64,000 nucleotides of DNA from Hemileia vastatrix (GCA_030280995.1 JASXTE010000002.1:15897183-15961182); one strand, 5' to 3'. Shown: positions 44,384 to 56,792, numbered from the stretch's first letter. Notes: generated by a model from the letters alone, not told the origin. A program made the numbers and translations.

Positions 44384-44915
44384 GTGAAAAACGTGACTTC
44401 CCACCACTTAAGCATCCACTTCATCATACACTCACCCTTAGTCTTCATCACTATTTACAAAATTCCTCTTTCAGTCCATTGTAAACTAGAAATAACTGAT
44501 ACCACTCTAGCCCTGGATCTATTTGTTAACTCAGATACCAACTCCAATGCTGAAATTAACTTGGCTTACATGTGTGACATTCTGAATAATCACTACTTAT
44601 ATTCCAGAACACTTTCCATACAACACCCACCACAATTTGACCTTGATGTTCTTTAAAGCATTCCTGAAATTAGGTTTAAACAGATATTTGGCAAAACCTT
44701 GCCTGGATTTCTCAGTTACTTGAACTGATAAATGATCACTCAATTTTCAGAAATGATTCTTGTTGTCCATAAAGACATCCTCCTATTCAAATCTGTGTTT
44801 CACTTTATCATTTTAGTTCAAATTGAAATGGTGGCACATTTACCCATCTTAAAAATCTCTTCCAGATCAGAGATGGAAATAATAATTTTGATTGTAAAAA
44901 ATGCTTAGAATCTCT
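44384..44915 (+). pseudogene. Harbinger transposase remnant in H5
   Basis: The first 91 codons (to 44,656) align with the H1 transposase start: NSDTNSNAEINLAYMCDILNNHYLYSRT corresponds to the LEDALAYMCFLSKKRYI region. After a stop and frame changes, IPEIRFKQIFGKTLPGFLSYL and, near 44,873, DGNNNFDCKKC (compare DGNHYFDCKK in H1) can be read. Catalytic D and E positions are lost in decay. Confidence 0.65.
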
Positions 44916-45139
44916 CTTATATACATTGCATGTGTCTACTCTTGTTAATTTTTAGGACTCCAGTTGATTAAATGTTTTGTATTTAAATTAAAAGTAATTT
45001 TTTTCTCCATATCTACATGACTAAAATTTATTCTGGATTTCTATCAATAATTTGGTTAAATATGGTTTTTCAAAAGCTTCATTAACCAACCCTTGTGCAC
45101 AACATACATAAATTAACAAATTTTATTTTTCTAAATCTT

Positions 45140-45380
45140 GAAATTTGGCAATACCCTCCCCTGCGTTTCACTATATTAGGGGGTGGTGATTTTCATTTTT
45201 TTCATGTCAAAAAATTTTTTTATGTCTGAAAAAAAATGGCAATACCTCATCCTGAATTTTACTGTGTGAGGGGGTGGAGATTGCCATTTTTTTCATGTCA
45301 AAAAATATTTATGTAAGAAAAAAAAATCACAATACCTCCCCCTGCAATTTACTGTGGGAGGGGGTAAAGATTACCAAATT
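45140..45380. repeat. Minisatellite, about three ~75-bp units
   Basis: Units contain CAATACCTCCCCCTGCAATTTACTGTG and GAGGGGGTGGAGATT; related in inverse orientation to the array at 40,961. Confidence 0.75.
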
Positions 45381-47647
45381 TTCATTTTAATTTCATAAAT
45401 TCTTAAATAAATCAATAAAAAAATATAATCAGCCAAGTAACATTAATGGGATTCACAATTCCACCTACTAATGATTTCAGATGTGACCAAAGCCAAATAA
45501 ATCATATGACAAGCAATTTATTGAAAATTCATCCATTCAATACAAATAAATAATTAAATGAACAAATTTATACAGCAGCAAGTCTCAATTGCACAAAAAT
45601 TTTATTTGATTGATTATATTTAATAATTGATAATTTAAAAATTTATAAAATAAAAAAAAATTGAAAATCTTCTAATTAACATATTTGGAACCCCTCCCTA
45701 AAGATTTAATATAAATAGAGCCCTTCCCCATTGCTTTACTTACCTGGTTTATCAGACTTTGGTTGATTTGGAATGAAAAACCAAAATGAGTAAGTGTTTC
45801 ACAAGATTCCAAAAAAATGAGAACACTTTTTACAAGATATCAAACAAGGAGTTTCCTTGGTAGTTTGATGATTATCTCTTGGATTATTGATTGATGATTA
45901 TGCTGAGAAGAGTTCCAAATAGATTTGATGATGCCATCTCCTGAAAAAAAATTCAAAACCTCAACAAATCAGGGGAAAAAATGATTTATTAAGAAGATAA
46001 ATTGAGGAAACAAATGATAAAAAACAGTTGAGGAATAGACATACCTTGGGAGTGGTACAATGAAAAGTATCAGAAAAAACATGCATATTATGGAATATCA
46101 TAATTTAAAAATGTAAATTAGTTTACATAAAAAGACTCAACTTTAAAAGTAGATATCTCAGAAATTTCTGAGCCAAAATTGATTATGCTTTCTGGAAATG
46201 AAATTCATGCCTATAGAGAACCTGTGATCAAAATAATGTGAGATTTGAATGAGCCAAAATCTAGCAAATGTTAATATTCACCCACATAAAATAAAATTAA
46301 AAAATTAAAAGGACTCATCCAAAACTGATATTTAGCTGATCTAATCAGAGCCAAAAGCCTGAAGTAGTATTTGAAATAGATTGCATATGACCTATATGCA
46401 TATTATGCAACATTGAACTTAAAAAATGTAAATTAGTCCATGAAACAAGATTCAACTTTGAAAGCAGTTAGCTCAGCAACCACTGGACCAAATTCAACAC
46501 CATTTTCTGTAAATAAAATCCATGATTCTTGATATTATTCCAACAAAAGGATATGTCATTTAAAAAACCCTAACCCCATTTCTGACCTTTTATTTTTGAC
46601 TTAAAAGAAAATCAAAAAAGGGTTATAAAGTTTAAAGCCAGGTATTATCAATGGTCTAAAAAGATCTATTTTAGCTACCTATGTTTTTTATAAGTATTGT
46701 ATTTGTTCAAAAGTAAGAGCTACTTGAAAAGATTAAAATAAAGTTGATGGAAGTTTGAGCCAAGTGGATGATAAATATCTCAAAAACCAGTGAGCCAAAT
46801 CAGATGTTGCATGGTGGATATGAGAGCTAGGCTTCTGTAGAACCTTCTTAAAAGTGGAAATGTGATTTGAGAAAACAAAAAAAGAAATAGAAACAATAAC
46901 AAAAACAAATTCAGAAAAAGAACATCAGTTAAAATTGAAAAAAAGATGGTGGGAGGATGACTTACCTGATGAGATGTCTTGAAAGATGTAAAAGGACCAG
47001 ATAGAAGTTCAGGAAGTGATGGATAAAAGATATAGAAGATGAGTTAAGGAAGTGAGAGAAGATGAATAAAAGGATATGAGGGACCATTGAAAAACAGAAA
47101 GAATGAAAAAATATGTTTTTTTTGAAATATCCAACTTCATGTTGAGATGATTAACCAAAATGAATCAGGAAGGGAAAAATTATGCTTTCAGTGAAAATTC
47201 AAAATAATAGTGAATATGCAAAAATAAAACAAAACCAAGTGGAGAGTAAATGCAACTTGATCATTTTGAGAGCATGAAAAAAGGATTTAAAAGGGTTGTT
47301 TTGAAAATTGTGTAGTGTTCTTGGAATGATGACTAAGTTTTGAGGATATAAATTTGTTCAGGAATTGTTAATAAAGAAAGTAATGAGAAACTAAAAATTT
47401 ACTGGGGCACCATGTGTAAAAATTTGTATCAAAAAAGTGGGAGGGGAAAGATGTGATGTGTGGTGAATTGGGAGTATCTGTAGATTGGTTGGCTGTGCTG
47501 TGGTTGGAAAATTTTCACTAAAGTAGGACATATTTGACCCCATGTTTAAGATCTCATGTACCAAATCAGCCATGTTTCATGGTGTGTTTATGTGGTGGTT
47601 TTAAAATGAAATCCACCAGGCATATTTGTTCAAGTTTGAGACCCCAT
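45381..47647. other. Rest of H5, no intact gene
   Basis: AT-rich. Two diverged copies of a segment are visible at about 46,080-46,220 and 46,395-46,540 (shared AAAATGTAAATTAGT and GATTCAACTTT words). I recognise no domain. Confidence 0.5.
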
Positions 47648-47650
47648 ATT

Positions 47651-48354
47651 AAAAATTAGATGGGTAGAGGAGGAGGAAGAGATCCTAGAGAAGATGAATA
47701 AAATATTGCATTAAAAATTTTTTACAGATAAAAATTAAATTGAAATAAATTTTGTAAATATTTTTGTCATTATATTGGTTTCAACTTTTAAATGCAGTTA
47801 CTATTTCACATGTACTCATACCAAAACTTGTGAAAGTGATTTATGTAAGCATTAAATATTTAAATCAGAAAACTTGCATATTAATTTCCATAACAACCAT
47901 TCAAGTTATACACTTTAAGGACTATTTTTATTTTTATATAAATATAAATATTTCTTTTAGTTGAGTAACTGAAGATTTTATTTTCAATAGCCTGTAGGTC
48001 TTATATTTTAGGTAAAATTTAAAAAATTATAAAAAATTTAGTTTTGCAAAGACTTAATAGATTAGAAGTAATAAGTGACTATAATCTTTTTAAAATTTGA
48101 AAATAGGAATGGCATTAGTTATTTCAATCCCTATAGCTATTAATATTTGTGATCAAAAAATTTGCTAAATTTATCTATTGTTACAATTATGTAGTAAAAG
48201 ATATTATTATTGTAAATTAAATTTACTTTCATAATTTTATGGTTTATCTTTTTAATGCAAAGTAATGATTAGGTATGTTAAGGAATAATTTTCTTCCTCT
48301 AAATTGATAATAATATTGTATATTCAAATGCTTATGTTGGATCAATGTGTGCTC
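47651..48354. other. No gene or named repeat seen
   Basis: About 700 bp, AT-rich, only short open frames; its last 20 bases belong to the dispersed repeat split by H2. Confidence 0.6.
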
Positions 48355-48625
48355 AATAGGGGGTATCAATGTTCATGGATCTGCAATTAAATTAATTGCG
48401 GAAAATAATCTGCATACCCCAATTATCTTCTGCAATTATTTTTGCTAATAGTTGGGTTATTAGACACTTTACGTGACAATTTTCACCTCTTATCTGACAT
48501 TTTTATCCTCAATATTTCATAACCACATCTTGGACAACTTTCTGGATATCCCAGCCTTCCCACCTTGCTGCGCACCCCTACTCTCATCCCATCCTGTCAT
48601 CTACCCTGAAAAATTCTTCATTGAA

Positions 48626-48853
48626 ATGTCCAATCCTCTTTACCATAGACAATCTCTGTCACCAACATCTTTAATTCCGGGCCAGAACCTCCCCTATGTG
48701 GTAAGAAATAAAATATTTTTGATCTATGAATCAAAACATTTAGCATTGTATGATTTCATAGCATATTTTGAACAGAAATGGTATGATCTTTCTCAACCTC
48801 CAGACTTGAGAGGCAGTGTTAGACCTATCTTATGGGAAGTAGATGGTAAATAG
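48626..48853 (+). CDS. Small uncharacterised gene fragment in H2
   Basis: ATG at 48,626 opens 75 codons (MSNPLYHRQSLSPTSLIPG...LRGSVRPILWEVDGK). The sequence upstream of the ATG is the same as that upstream of the H1 Myb-like gene (shared CTCTTATCTGACATTTTTAT), but the coding part is unrelated to it. TATGTGGTAAGA at about 48,698 could be a splice donor, so this may be a first exon cut off from the rest. I do not recognise it. It may be a captured host fragment placed behind the element's own promoter, or chance. Confidence 0.35.
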   Translation: MSNPLYHRQSLSPTSLIPGQNLPYVVRNKIFLIYESKHLALYDFIAYFEQKWYDLSQPPDLRGSVRPILWEVDGK

Positions 48854-48939
48854 ATTTTCTATTTTATGTGAAAAGCTACTGCTTCTAACCAGGATACTGC
48901 TGTATTATTTTTATTTTTTCCTCCTCTAAAAGAGACTCC

Positions 48940-50645
48940 ACCTCACTGCTTCACCTCTACTTGATTCTTCACCCTGTAAATCCACCTTTCTTGCCTCCCA
49001 TTTACCTCCAATAGAAACCCCACTCCTCAAACTTACCTCGCTCTCCATCTCTTCATCTCCACTAGACACCCCAGAACACCCTTTCAACTTTAATCAATGC
49101 CCCACCCCTTAAATCTACCTTGCTTTACTCCCATTTTCCTCCAATAGACACCCCACTCCTAAAACTTACCACACTCCCCATCCATTCATCTCCACTAGAC
49201 ACCCCAACACACCCTTTAAATTTTTATTGATGCCTGGCGCCTCAAATCCACCTTGCTTGCCTCCCATTCGCCTCCAATAGAAACTCCAACACACCTTTTT
49301 AACCAAACTTGATGCGCCAAGCATTAAATCCATCTTGCTCCCTTCCTCATCATGCAAAAATTAACTCGCCACCCTCTCCATAGCCTCCAACCAAAAACTC
49401 TCCACCTTTACATCCAATATTCTCTTCTTCACTTCATCTCCACAAAAAAATGATAATCTTAAAGTATGTAATATTAAATTTATAGAGATGAATAAAGAAA
49501 GTAATACAAATATATTAAAATAAGTTTATGATACAGACAACTGTTTTGCAATAACTGAAGTAGTCTATGGGACAAGATCTATGATTTAATAGCCCAATAT
49601 AATAAAAATGAACATTATTTGAAGAAAATAGCTAATAAATAACTAAATTATGAACCAATGAATAAAAAAATTATTATATTTCACACCATTAAGCATCTCC
49701 AAAAAGTAACTAAAAGTCTGACAAATGGTCACTTTAATTTGTAAAATTATATATTCGGCAAAACCATAAATGATTGGCCTTTTTGCCAAAAATTATTTAA
49801 TACTTTTTTTGCCTGTATCAGCACTTTTCCGGCCCTAATTAGGGGTTTTTCGGCTTTTTTGGGCGATGCATCCATTATAAAAGATGCCACACCAGTATAT
49901 AACGTCTACAAAAAAATGTCAAAAGGGCCAAGAGTTATCATTCATGCCATAAATAAGTAAAAAAGTAAATTTGTTCCCAAAAAATATTAGAAAATTGTTG
50001 ACCTGAATCTTTTGTAAGTTTCCTGAATACAAAAATTACAGTCCTGTTTCATTCAAAATTTTTGAAATATATATTTTTTCTCTATAATGATGTGTATAAG
50101 TAAAGGTTAATGTGATAGTTTGTATTAATAATATTAAATTTTTTTATAAATCTTGATTAATGTAAACAAATTAAATATATGTTCAAGGTACTTAAGAAGC
50201 ACATAAGAGGGTGGCGAGCTAATTTTTGGGTGATGAGGTGTCAATTGGACGTGAAGAGGAAGAGAGAGAGGTGGATTTGATGCTTGGGGCATCAAGTTTG
50301 GTTAAAAAGATGTGTTGGGGTTTCTATTGGAGGCAAATGGGAGTAAAGCCAGGTGTATTTGAAAGGTGAGGCATCCATTAAAGTTGAAAGGGTGTGCTGG
50401 GGTGTCTAGTGGAGATGAAGGGATGGAGAGTAAGGTAATTTTGAGGAGTGAGGTTTCTATTGCAGTTAAATGGGAGGCAAGCGAGGTGGATTTGAAAGTT
50501 TGGGCATAAATTAAAGTTGAAAGGGTGTGCTGGGGTGTCTAGTGGAGATGAAGAGATGGAGAGCGAGGTAAGTTTGAGGAGTGGGGTTTCTAGTGAAGGT
50601 GGAAGGGATGGGAGAAAGGAAGATTTGAGGTGTAGTGGAATTGGT
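48940..50645. repeat. Inverted repeat inside H2 with tandem arms
   Basis: The left arm (about 48,940-49,390) is pyrimidine-rich and built of ~133-bp units (AAATCCACCTTGCTTGCCTC, ATCTCTTCATCTCCACTAGA). The right arm (about 50,200-50,645) carries the same units inverted. The ~800-bp centre is AT-rich without a recognised gene. Same design as the foldback in H1 but different sequence. Confidence 0.82.
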
Positions 50646-51060
50646 GGGAACACGAGGGAAGGATAGGATCAGAAACTTATGTTAATTTACAAAGGAAATA
50701 TTTACAAAAAAGGAATAAACCATAAATGTAAAAAAGAAATGAGGGTGTTTAGATAGAAAAAAAGTTTAAGTGTTTGCCACTAAAATTAAGTAGCATAGAG
50801 TAAGGAAAGACTTAAGGATGGCATCAGGAATTAAAAGTCATGTGACTTTCTTGCAAATCCATCATGGATGAGATGAGTTTGGGATCAGGAATTAGGAATG
50901 AAAATTGGGGTATAAGAGGCGGGATAATGTATTATTGTGCATTCCTTATCCACTAGCCATGGGGCTAGTGGATAAGAATCTTCCGCAATTAATAATGTTG
51001 GATCCAGGCAAAAAAAATTCCTGATCGCTAATTGCAGATCTCTGAACATTGATACCCTCT

Positions 51061-51847
51061 AATGTGTGATCAATGAAGGATAAAATCATGGTTATAGTTG
51101 ATCAACTTATGCATAACTTGAGATCAATTGAGGTTCATTTTTGGGCCAATCTGAGAATAAATGTAAATCTAACTCTAATTTACTTATGTTTATAAAGAAT
51201 TCATAAACCTGGCATAATTAAGGGACACTCTAAATTTCAAGAGAGGGGATCGCTAGCAATTCACCCCTAGATTTCCTGTGGTGATTTATATTTAAATTAA
51301 ATACTTTTGTAAAATTTCAATCAACATTGTTTTAATCACATTTTCATAAAATAAACATGTGTTTGATTATTCATGGTGACTTTGTAATAGGGTAACATGA
51401 TATATTTCATAAAAAATATTTCTGGGATGTCAAAAGAATGGAAAAAATAAATTTAAGAATTTAAAAAAATTGATAATTTCATTTAAATCTATTAGTATTT
51501 AAATTATTTCATTCAATAATATTAAGTTTATGTCTTCAACTTCTGGTAAATCATGGATAAAAATCTTTCCAATTTAAATGGGAAAATGGATTTTATTAGA
51601 TAATGTAAAATCTTAATACTGTGGTGCTGAAAGGAAACCAAAATTTTATTAAAAATATTTTTGAATAAGGGTTTGTAACTATTCAGGCTTAATGAAGTAG
51701 CACCTTCAATTTCACTTCTGGAAGAACATTTTTTCATGTTAATTGTGCATGAAAATTTTTTTTCATCTTGAAAAATTACATTGACATATAAATTTCAGAT
51801 ATAAAAATGAATTCAAATTTTAAAATATTATTTGCTTTTAATATTTT
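51061..51847. other. Right half of the dispersed repeat, then AT-rich sequence
   Basis: 51,061-51,290 matches 34,490-34,710. Beyond it nothing is recognised. Confidence 0.6.
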
Positions 51848-52690
51848 AGGGGGTCTCAAACATTACCAAATACACCACATAAACACACCACAAAAAAGGT
51901 ATAAAACCCACCATCAAAAAATGAAATACACCTCCCTGGACAGGTGTATTTCTACAGCATATTTGTCCCCAAACACATCTTCTTTTGGGTCAAATAAGTC
52001 ATCAAAATACTTCCCTTAATAATCATGATTAGTCAGCACTAGGTACAAAGACACCAACACTAGATAAAAAAGTGCCAAAACCTAGATTTTTTTACACCTA
52101 ATACTTTAGGGCTTACTCATATGAGCAAACTATATGACTTACCAGAACTTGATCAATCCCATATTCATACACTTACCCTTAATCTTTATCACTGTTCACT
52201 AACATAAAATGCCACTTTCAGTCTGGCATCAACTTAAGATCACTGCTGCAGCTGTAGCTCTTGATATAACAGTTAACTCTGATAAAAATTCTGATGCAGA
52301 AATTGACTTGGCTTTCATGTGCAACATGTTGGAGTACCACTATTTATTTCCTAGAACACCTTTTATATGACAAAAACCTTAATATCACCTTGATGCTTTT
52401 GCCAGCATTCCTGAAGCTAGCTTTCAACAGATGTTTTGTAAAACTTTTCCTGGATTTCTTAGTTTACTTGAATAATTCAAGATCAGTTTGATATAAACTG
52501 GATCACTGCTTGTCTTATATTCCACAATCTTCTTTCTAACTTAAAAGATGGATTAGATGAGCTTTATGAAGATGAGATTACTGATCCACATCCACCAATA
52601 GAATCTAACAGTACTTCATCATCTCAACCCAGTTCTATGCATTCTAAAATACTACCAATCACCATTTCTCATTTTGAGGGCTTAGCTTAA
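51848..52690 (+). mobile_element. H6: left part of an H5-family Harbinger element
   Basis: Starts AGGGGGTCTCAAACATTACCAAATAC, like the H5 end, and shares CAGGTGTATTT and the TTCTTTTGGG subterminal words. It contains both ends of a transposase gene but not its middle. I could not find the right terminus; it may reach as far as 54,640. Confidence 0.65.
52190..52690 (+). pseudogene. Harbinger transposase remnant in H6, middle deleted
   Basis: N-terminal reading near 52,275-52,345 (NSDKNSDAEIDLAFMCNMLEYHYLFPRT) matches H5. From about 52,498 the frame gives ITACLIFHNLLSNLKDGLDELYEDEI and ends ILPITISHFEGLA, matching the H1 C-terminus (ILTCVILHNILSDLKDEWNDLYEEE...IMPITLQHFSSPF). The catalytic core between them is absent. 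Frame shifts and stops are present. Confidence 0.72.
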
Positions 52691-53590
52691 CTGATTTAAA
52701 ATTTTGATTTTTGTGAAATAATTTTTTCCAATGAAATTCCCCAGTTTCTCAGTTTTATTTGTTTTGTTTCAGCTCCCAGACTTGAAATCACATAACATTT
52801 TCAAATGCATAAAATTAAAAGATTCTGTCTCAATAATATATTTCATCTTCTCTTCATCTCTAACTTTCATCATTCATTGTTGGCTCTGATACTTCTCACT
52901 TCACAGCACTCAAAGTAAGTTACTTTCTTATTTTTTAAATTTAATTTCCAATTTAAATTTCATTTTTCTTGTATCTTTTTTTTTCGTTAATTTATCATAT
53001 TTTTTGTTTTGATTGCTGATTTATCTGTTCTTATTTCCCTTTCCCTCATTTTTTTCCCTTTTTTTCTTGTTCTCTATCATTTTTATTCTTGATTTATTGA
53101 CTTGTTGGTGTTTTTTATCACTTTTAGGCATTTTCACTTTTTTGGCCTTTTTCTTTGCTAAATTGCTTCAGAATTGGAAGAAATTCTGAAACATTTTACA
53201 AGCAATTTCCACTTACTTTGAGGTGTTTTTGGCCAGTCTTTGGTATATTATTTGGTTAAAACCTTCCAGAAAATTTTTTTCCAAGCCTATCTTGGTGAAT
53301 TATAGGTGTTTTTGGGCAATATTAGGTCTATTTTTTCACTAAATTAATTTGGAAAAGCTCAGAAACAACCTAAAACCATTCAGAAACTTTTTAAAAGCAT
53401 TTTAAAGAATTTCAAAGTCATTTTAGCACTTTTTTGAACAATTTTTGGAACTTTCTTTTGTCTCTTTATTCCACTTTTATTGGGTACTTTTGGGACTCTT
53501 TATAGGCAACTTTTGGGATTCTTTTTTGAAATTTTTTGTGACTTTTTTTTTCAGGTAGTTTGAGGAGAGATTTTTAGGAAAATTTTATCC
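52691..53590. other. T-rich stretch, no gene
   Basis: Long T-rich DNA with repeated TTTTTGG and CAGAAAC words; nothing recognised. Confidence 0.6.
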
Positions 53591-54640
53591 AATTTTTATA
53601 AAGTATGGGGGGTAATATACATTGTCAAATTTTACTTTTATTTCAAAAATTAAAACTTACAAGTCATATATGATACTCTACTTACATAAATTAATGAGCC
53701 ATCAGGCCGTGTGTTGTATAATGGTAATCACAAGGAAATTTATTTTTCCCATGAGGTTCATTTATAAATTTGTGTTTGAATTCATTGACTTTTGTCACAG
53801 ACACACTACGCAATATAGGTGGTGGACTTGCTAGCAAGTCCTCAACCTGAACTCATATGGAACTCAGACTGAACTCATACTGAACCCATACTAAAATCTA
53901 CTTGAACACCCACCTAAATCTGTTCTTCTGAGTGGTGTTCATTCCTGATTGTATAGTTCCTTTATCAATAGCTCAATGTGTGTTCAATCTGTGGTGAGTT
54001 TGGGTCCAAGGTTGTGGACTTGCTAGCAAGTCCGCCCCCTATATTGTGTGGTGACAGTTTCCACTCACATTTTTACTTGAATTGTCATTAATTTAGGTTT
54101 TTTAATTATCTTATAAGACTTGTTTACATGTTAATTTATGCAATAAACACAAATTTTGGCAATTGATGCCCCTACTTCAATGTATTGCCATTCTTTTTTG
54201 TATTCGATGATTTTCTGACTTAGAAAAATAATGGTGATCCTTACTCCCTGCTATGGTAATAAGCAGGGGAGGGTATTTCCAAAAATATTTTTTGACATAC
54301 ATCTTTTTGACCTAGAAATAACTTGGTGGAAAAAAATAGAAAAAGAAAAGAATCTGTGGATGATGATAGTATTTGGGAACAAATAAAAGAAATTGATAAA
54401 TCCAAGACAAAATAAAAACTCCTAAATGTAATTGATGAAAAATTAGAAAGTATGATTGAAAGAGTAGGATCTAGATTATTAGATATAAGTAGTTTAGTTA
54501 GACAAAAAATGTTGAAGAGTCTAAAAATCTAAGGAAGGAGATATTTAAATTGTTGGAAGAATTTCATGTTGATATTAAAGAAGACTTTCAGAAATAAATG
54601 TATTAATATTTACTTAATTTAAGCTAAGTAAAGAAAACAA
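53591..54640. other. Second, decayed copy of the H1 region downstream of the oxygenase
   Basis: Matches 40,655 onward (AAAGTATGGGG, ATGAGCCAT, GGTAATCA, CATGAGGTTC), then one or two minisatellite units (54,165-54,310), then a decayed charged coil-like stretch (54,330-54,600). The MITE below is inserted in it. Confidence 0.55.
53804..54053. mobile_element. 250-bp MITE with palindromic terminal repeats
   Basis: Ends CACTACGCAATATAGGTGG and, inverted, CACCACACAATATAGGGGG are followed on both sides by the perfect palindrome GGACTTGCTAGCAAGTCC. Flanked by ACA (53,801-53,803; 54,054-54,056). No coding capacity; family not assigned. Confidence 0.78.
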
Positions 54641-55029
54641 CTCTTTAATAGGGGGTATAAAAGTTGACCAATCCACAATGAGGGATCAGGAATTTTTTTT
54701 ACTGGGATCAGAAATTATTAATTGTGGAAGATTCTTATCCACTAGCCCCAGGACTAGTGGATAAGGAATCCATGATAATGCATTATCCCGCCTCTTATAC
54801 CCCAATTTCCATTCATAATTCCTGATCCCAAACTCATCACATCCATGATGGATTTTTAAGAAAATCAAACAACTTATAATTTCAGATTCCATCCTTAAGT
54901 CTTTCCTTACTCAATTCTACTTAATTTTGGTAGTGAAAACTTAAAGTTTTTCTATCTACACACCCCGACTGCACATTTTGCAGTGAATTCCCACCTCCCT
55001 CATCACATAAGCCTTCCACCAACAACTAT

Positions 55030-55228
55030 AAAACACCTCTCTACTAGGAAGCTACTTCACTCAAATATGAATGCCATTGCTTTACTTTTAGCTATTTACT
55101 ATAAAACAGACCCAGATTTTGAAGATGATTTAGCCTATATGTCTTTTCTTTCCAAAAAGCATTAGATAAACCTAAGGGGGCCTAATCTTCATCATGATCC
55201 CAGATATGATCTCCGCTCCATTCTTGTA
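55030..55228 (+). pseudogene. Transposase N-terminal remnant of H3
   Basis: IKHLSTRKLLHSNMNAI...EDDLAYMSFLSKKH matches the H1 transposase start, with its ATG changed to ATA and a TAG at 55,163-55,165. The frame then reads GPNLHHDPRYDLRSIL and is cut by the insert at about 55,229. Confidence 0.8.
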
Positions 55229-55664
55229 AGAACAACTAGTTAACTCACTGTGTTTTTCTTTCTATTTTTATCCGTTTTATAATTATAAGAGTAGTTATTG
55301 ACTCAACCTCCATAGAGATCACATCACGTCTTATTTTTCTCACGTTTTTCTATGTTGTTCTTATTTTATGCTATTCATTCATCCCTGTCCTCATTGAGCG
55401 AGACACTAACTTAAATACTGGGTCTTGTCATTTCTTTTTGCCCGTCTTTTATCTCGCTCAATATTATTTCATTATTTTTATCTTTAGGTAACAGCGGCAA
55501 AGACCACTTAATAGGGCAGATCGTTTATTGACGTCTGTTTTATTTTTATATCTAAAAGGTAACAGCGGCAAAGACCACTTAATAGGGCAGATCGTTTATT
55601 GACGTCTGTTTTATTTTTATATCTAAAAGATTCGAGTTGTTTTTCATCCTTCTTTATGAGAGTT
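55229..55664. repeat. Foreign insert in H3, possible solo LTR, with a 71-bp tandem duplication
   Basis: Begins TGTAAGAACAAC and ends near GAGTTCTTAC, an 8-bp inverted end. An exact or nearly exact 71-bp unit is repeated at 55,487-55,557 and 55,558-55,628 (GGTAACAGCGGCAAAGACCA...). No matching target duplication is seen because H3 is deleted across this point. Assignment to a solo LTR is uncertain. Confidence 0.5.
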
Positions 55665-56792
55665 CTTACTTCCTCTCCTCCAAGACTTGTGTCCTATCAT
55701 CTTTCCGTAAAGAGAGTTTGAACTTCTTCTCTTTCTAATCATGTACCCTGTCATCCCTCCTTAAAGAGAGCGAGTATTTTTGCTTTTCAAATTTTAGAGT
55801 CTCTTTTGCAACTTCCACTTGTTCTAGAGTAATAATAAATATTAACCAAAAGTAGAAGAAAAGCAGAGTAGAGTATTAAGAGGTTTGGTATCACTTACCA
55901 GCATCATGTTTCTCCAACAATTCTTTGATAGAAGAAAAAGGGGTTTGAGATGAAGTATCACTTTTTCTTCTTCTTTGAGAGTGGAAATTTAGACTACTTG
56001 AAGCCCTTTGCTTTTTTGTTCCAGGTCACATTTTCTTCCTCATCATTGTCACTAGATTCTGACTCAGTTGATTGTGGCTCCTGTGTTTGTTCTTTAGCCT
56101 TTTTAGAAATAAGAATTGGTAAGATAAAAGAAAAAAACATACTTGAGTTAGATCAGGTTGGTTTATATTTCCATAAGGATCTATTTAAAGGATATCTTGA
56201 TTTGTTGAAGTTAAATGAGGGGAGGCTTGAGTAGAAGAAGAATGAAAAAGATTTCTTTTGACATCATGTTTAGATATAGTATCTTCACCATCCAACATGT
56301 TTTCAGGATTAAAATCAGCTTTCTCTCTGAAAATAGCATTCATCTCTTTAAAGTAAGGACATAAAGAATCAAATTTATCATCTATGGATTTGATGCCCTT
56401 ACTGATATCAAGGTCAGTAATATTAAAACCAGTAGAAGATGAAAGAGTCTTTGCCTTCTTGTACTTGGCTTGATGATTCTTGAAGCGTTCAGACATCTGT
56501 TTAGGTAAAAGATAAATCCTTCTCTTGGTCTTATTCCATAATTTGTTGACCATTAGAAGGTAACCATTAACTTTTGATGCTGGGTGCCGTCCTACTTTAG
56601 TTGCATTTTGGGCACCAAAACAAGAATCATAGTTATATTTAGTTTTCAGCCAGTTTATAAGAATGAGATGATCATTTTTTTTAATTGAACAGTATTTTAT
56701 TTCTCAGCTGAGCAGGGGAAAGATGGAGTAGTGCAATTTGAAGAACAACTGGGGGAAGGCTGCCTTTGAGAAGATCTATGATGGTGGGGCAT
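55665..56792 (-). pseudogene. Myb-like second gene of H3, decayed
   Basis: Same layout as 41,518-42,915. From ATG 56,792 (MPHHHRSSQRQPSPSCSS) a stop follows AEK; the reading then continues with NKTKRRIYLLPKQMSERF, AKYKKAKTLSSSTGF and SIDDKFDSLCPYFKEMNAIF. Exon 2 ends with an uninterrupted EKHDAG-like reading, which shows that the H1 copy is off by one base. The coiled-coil exon is truncated by the insert at 55,664. Confidence 0.78.

Larger units (their letters stand above)
44125..47647 (+). mobile_element. H5: decayed PIF/Harbinger-like transposon, second family
   Basis: Left end AGGGGGTCTCAAAATTGATCAAATAT and right end inverted (ATATTTGTTCAAGTTTGAGACCCC), flanked by ATT on both sides (44,122-44,124; 47,648-47,650). 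A transposase remnant lies near the left end. Another copy of this terminal family starts at 51,848. Confidence 0.8.
48358..51060 (-). mobile_element. H2: rearranged non-autonomous Harbinger element of the H1 family
   Basis: 2.7 kb, with both H1-type ends but in the opposite orientation: the left end matches the H1 right end (to about 48,590) and the right end (50,690-51,060) matches the region before the H1 transposase. AAT flanks it (48,355-48,357; 51,061-51,063), and the uninterrupted repeat at 34,462-34,710 provides the empty site. Transposase coding is gone; the middle is an inverted repeat. It would need transposase from elsewhere. Confidence 0.87.

Noticed and set aside
54330..54600. 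Charged coil-like reading as a gene
   Set aside because: Several stops, no start, and it is part of a decayed copy of H1-type sequence.
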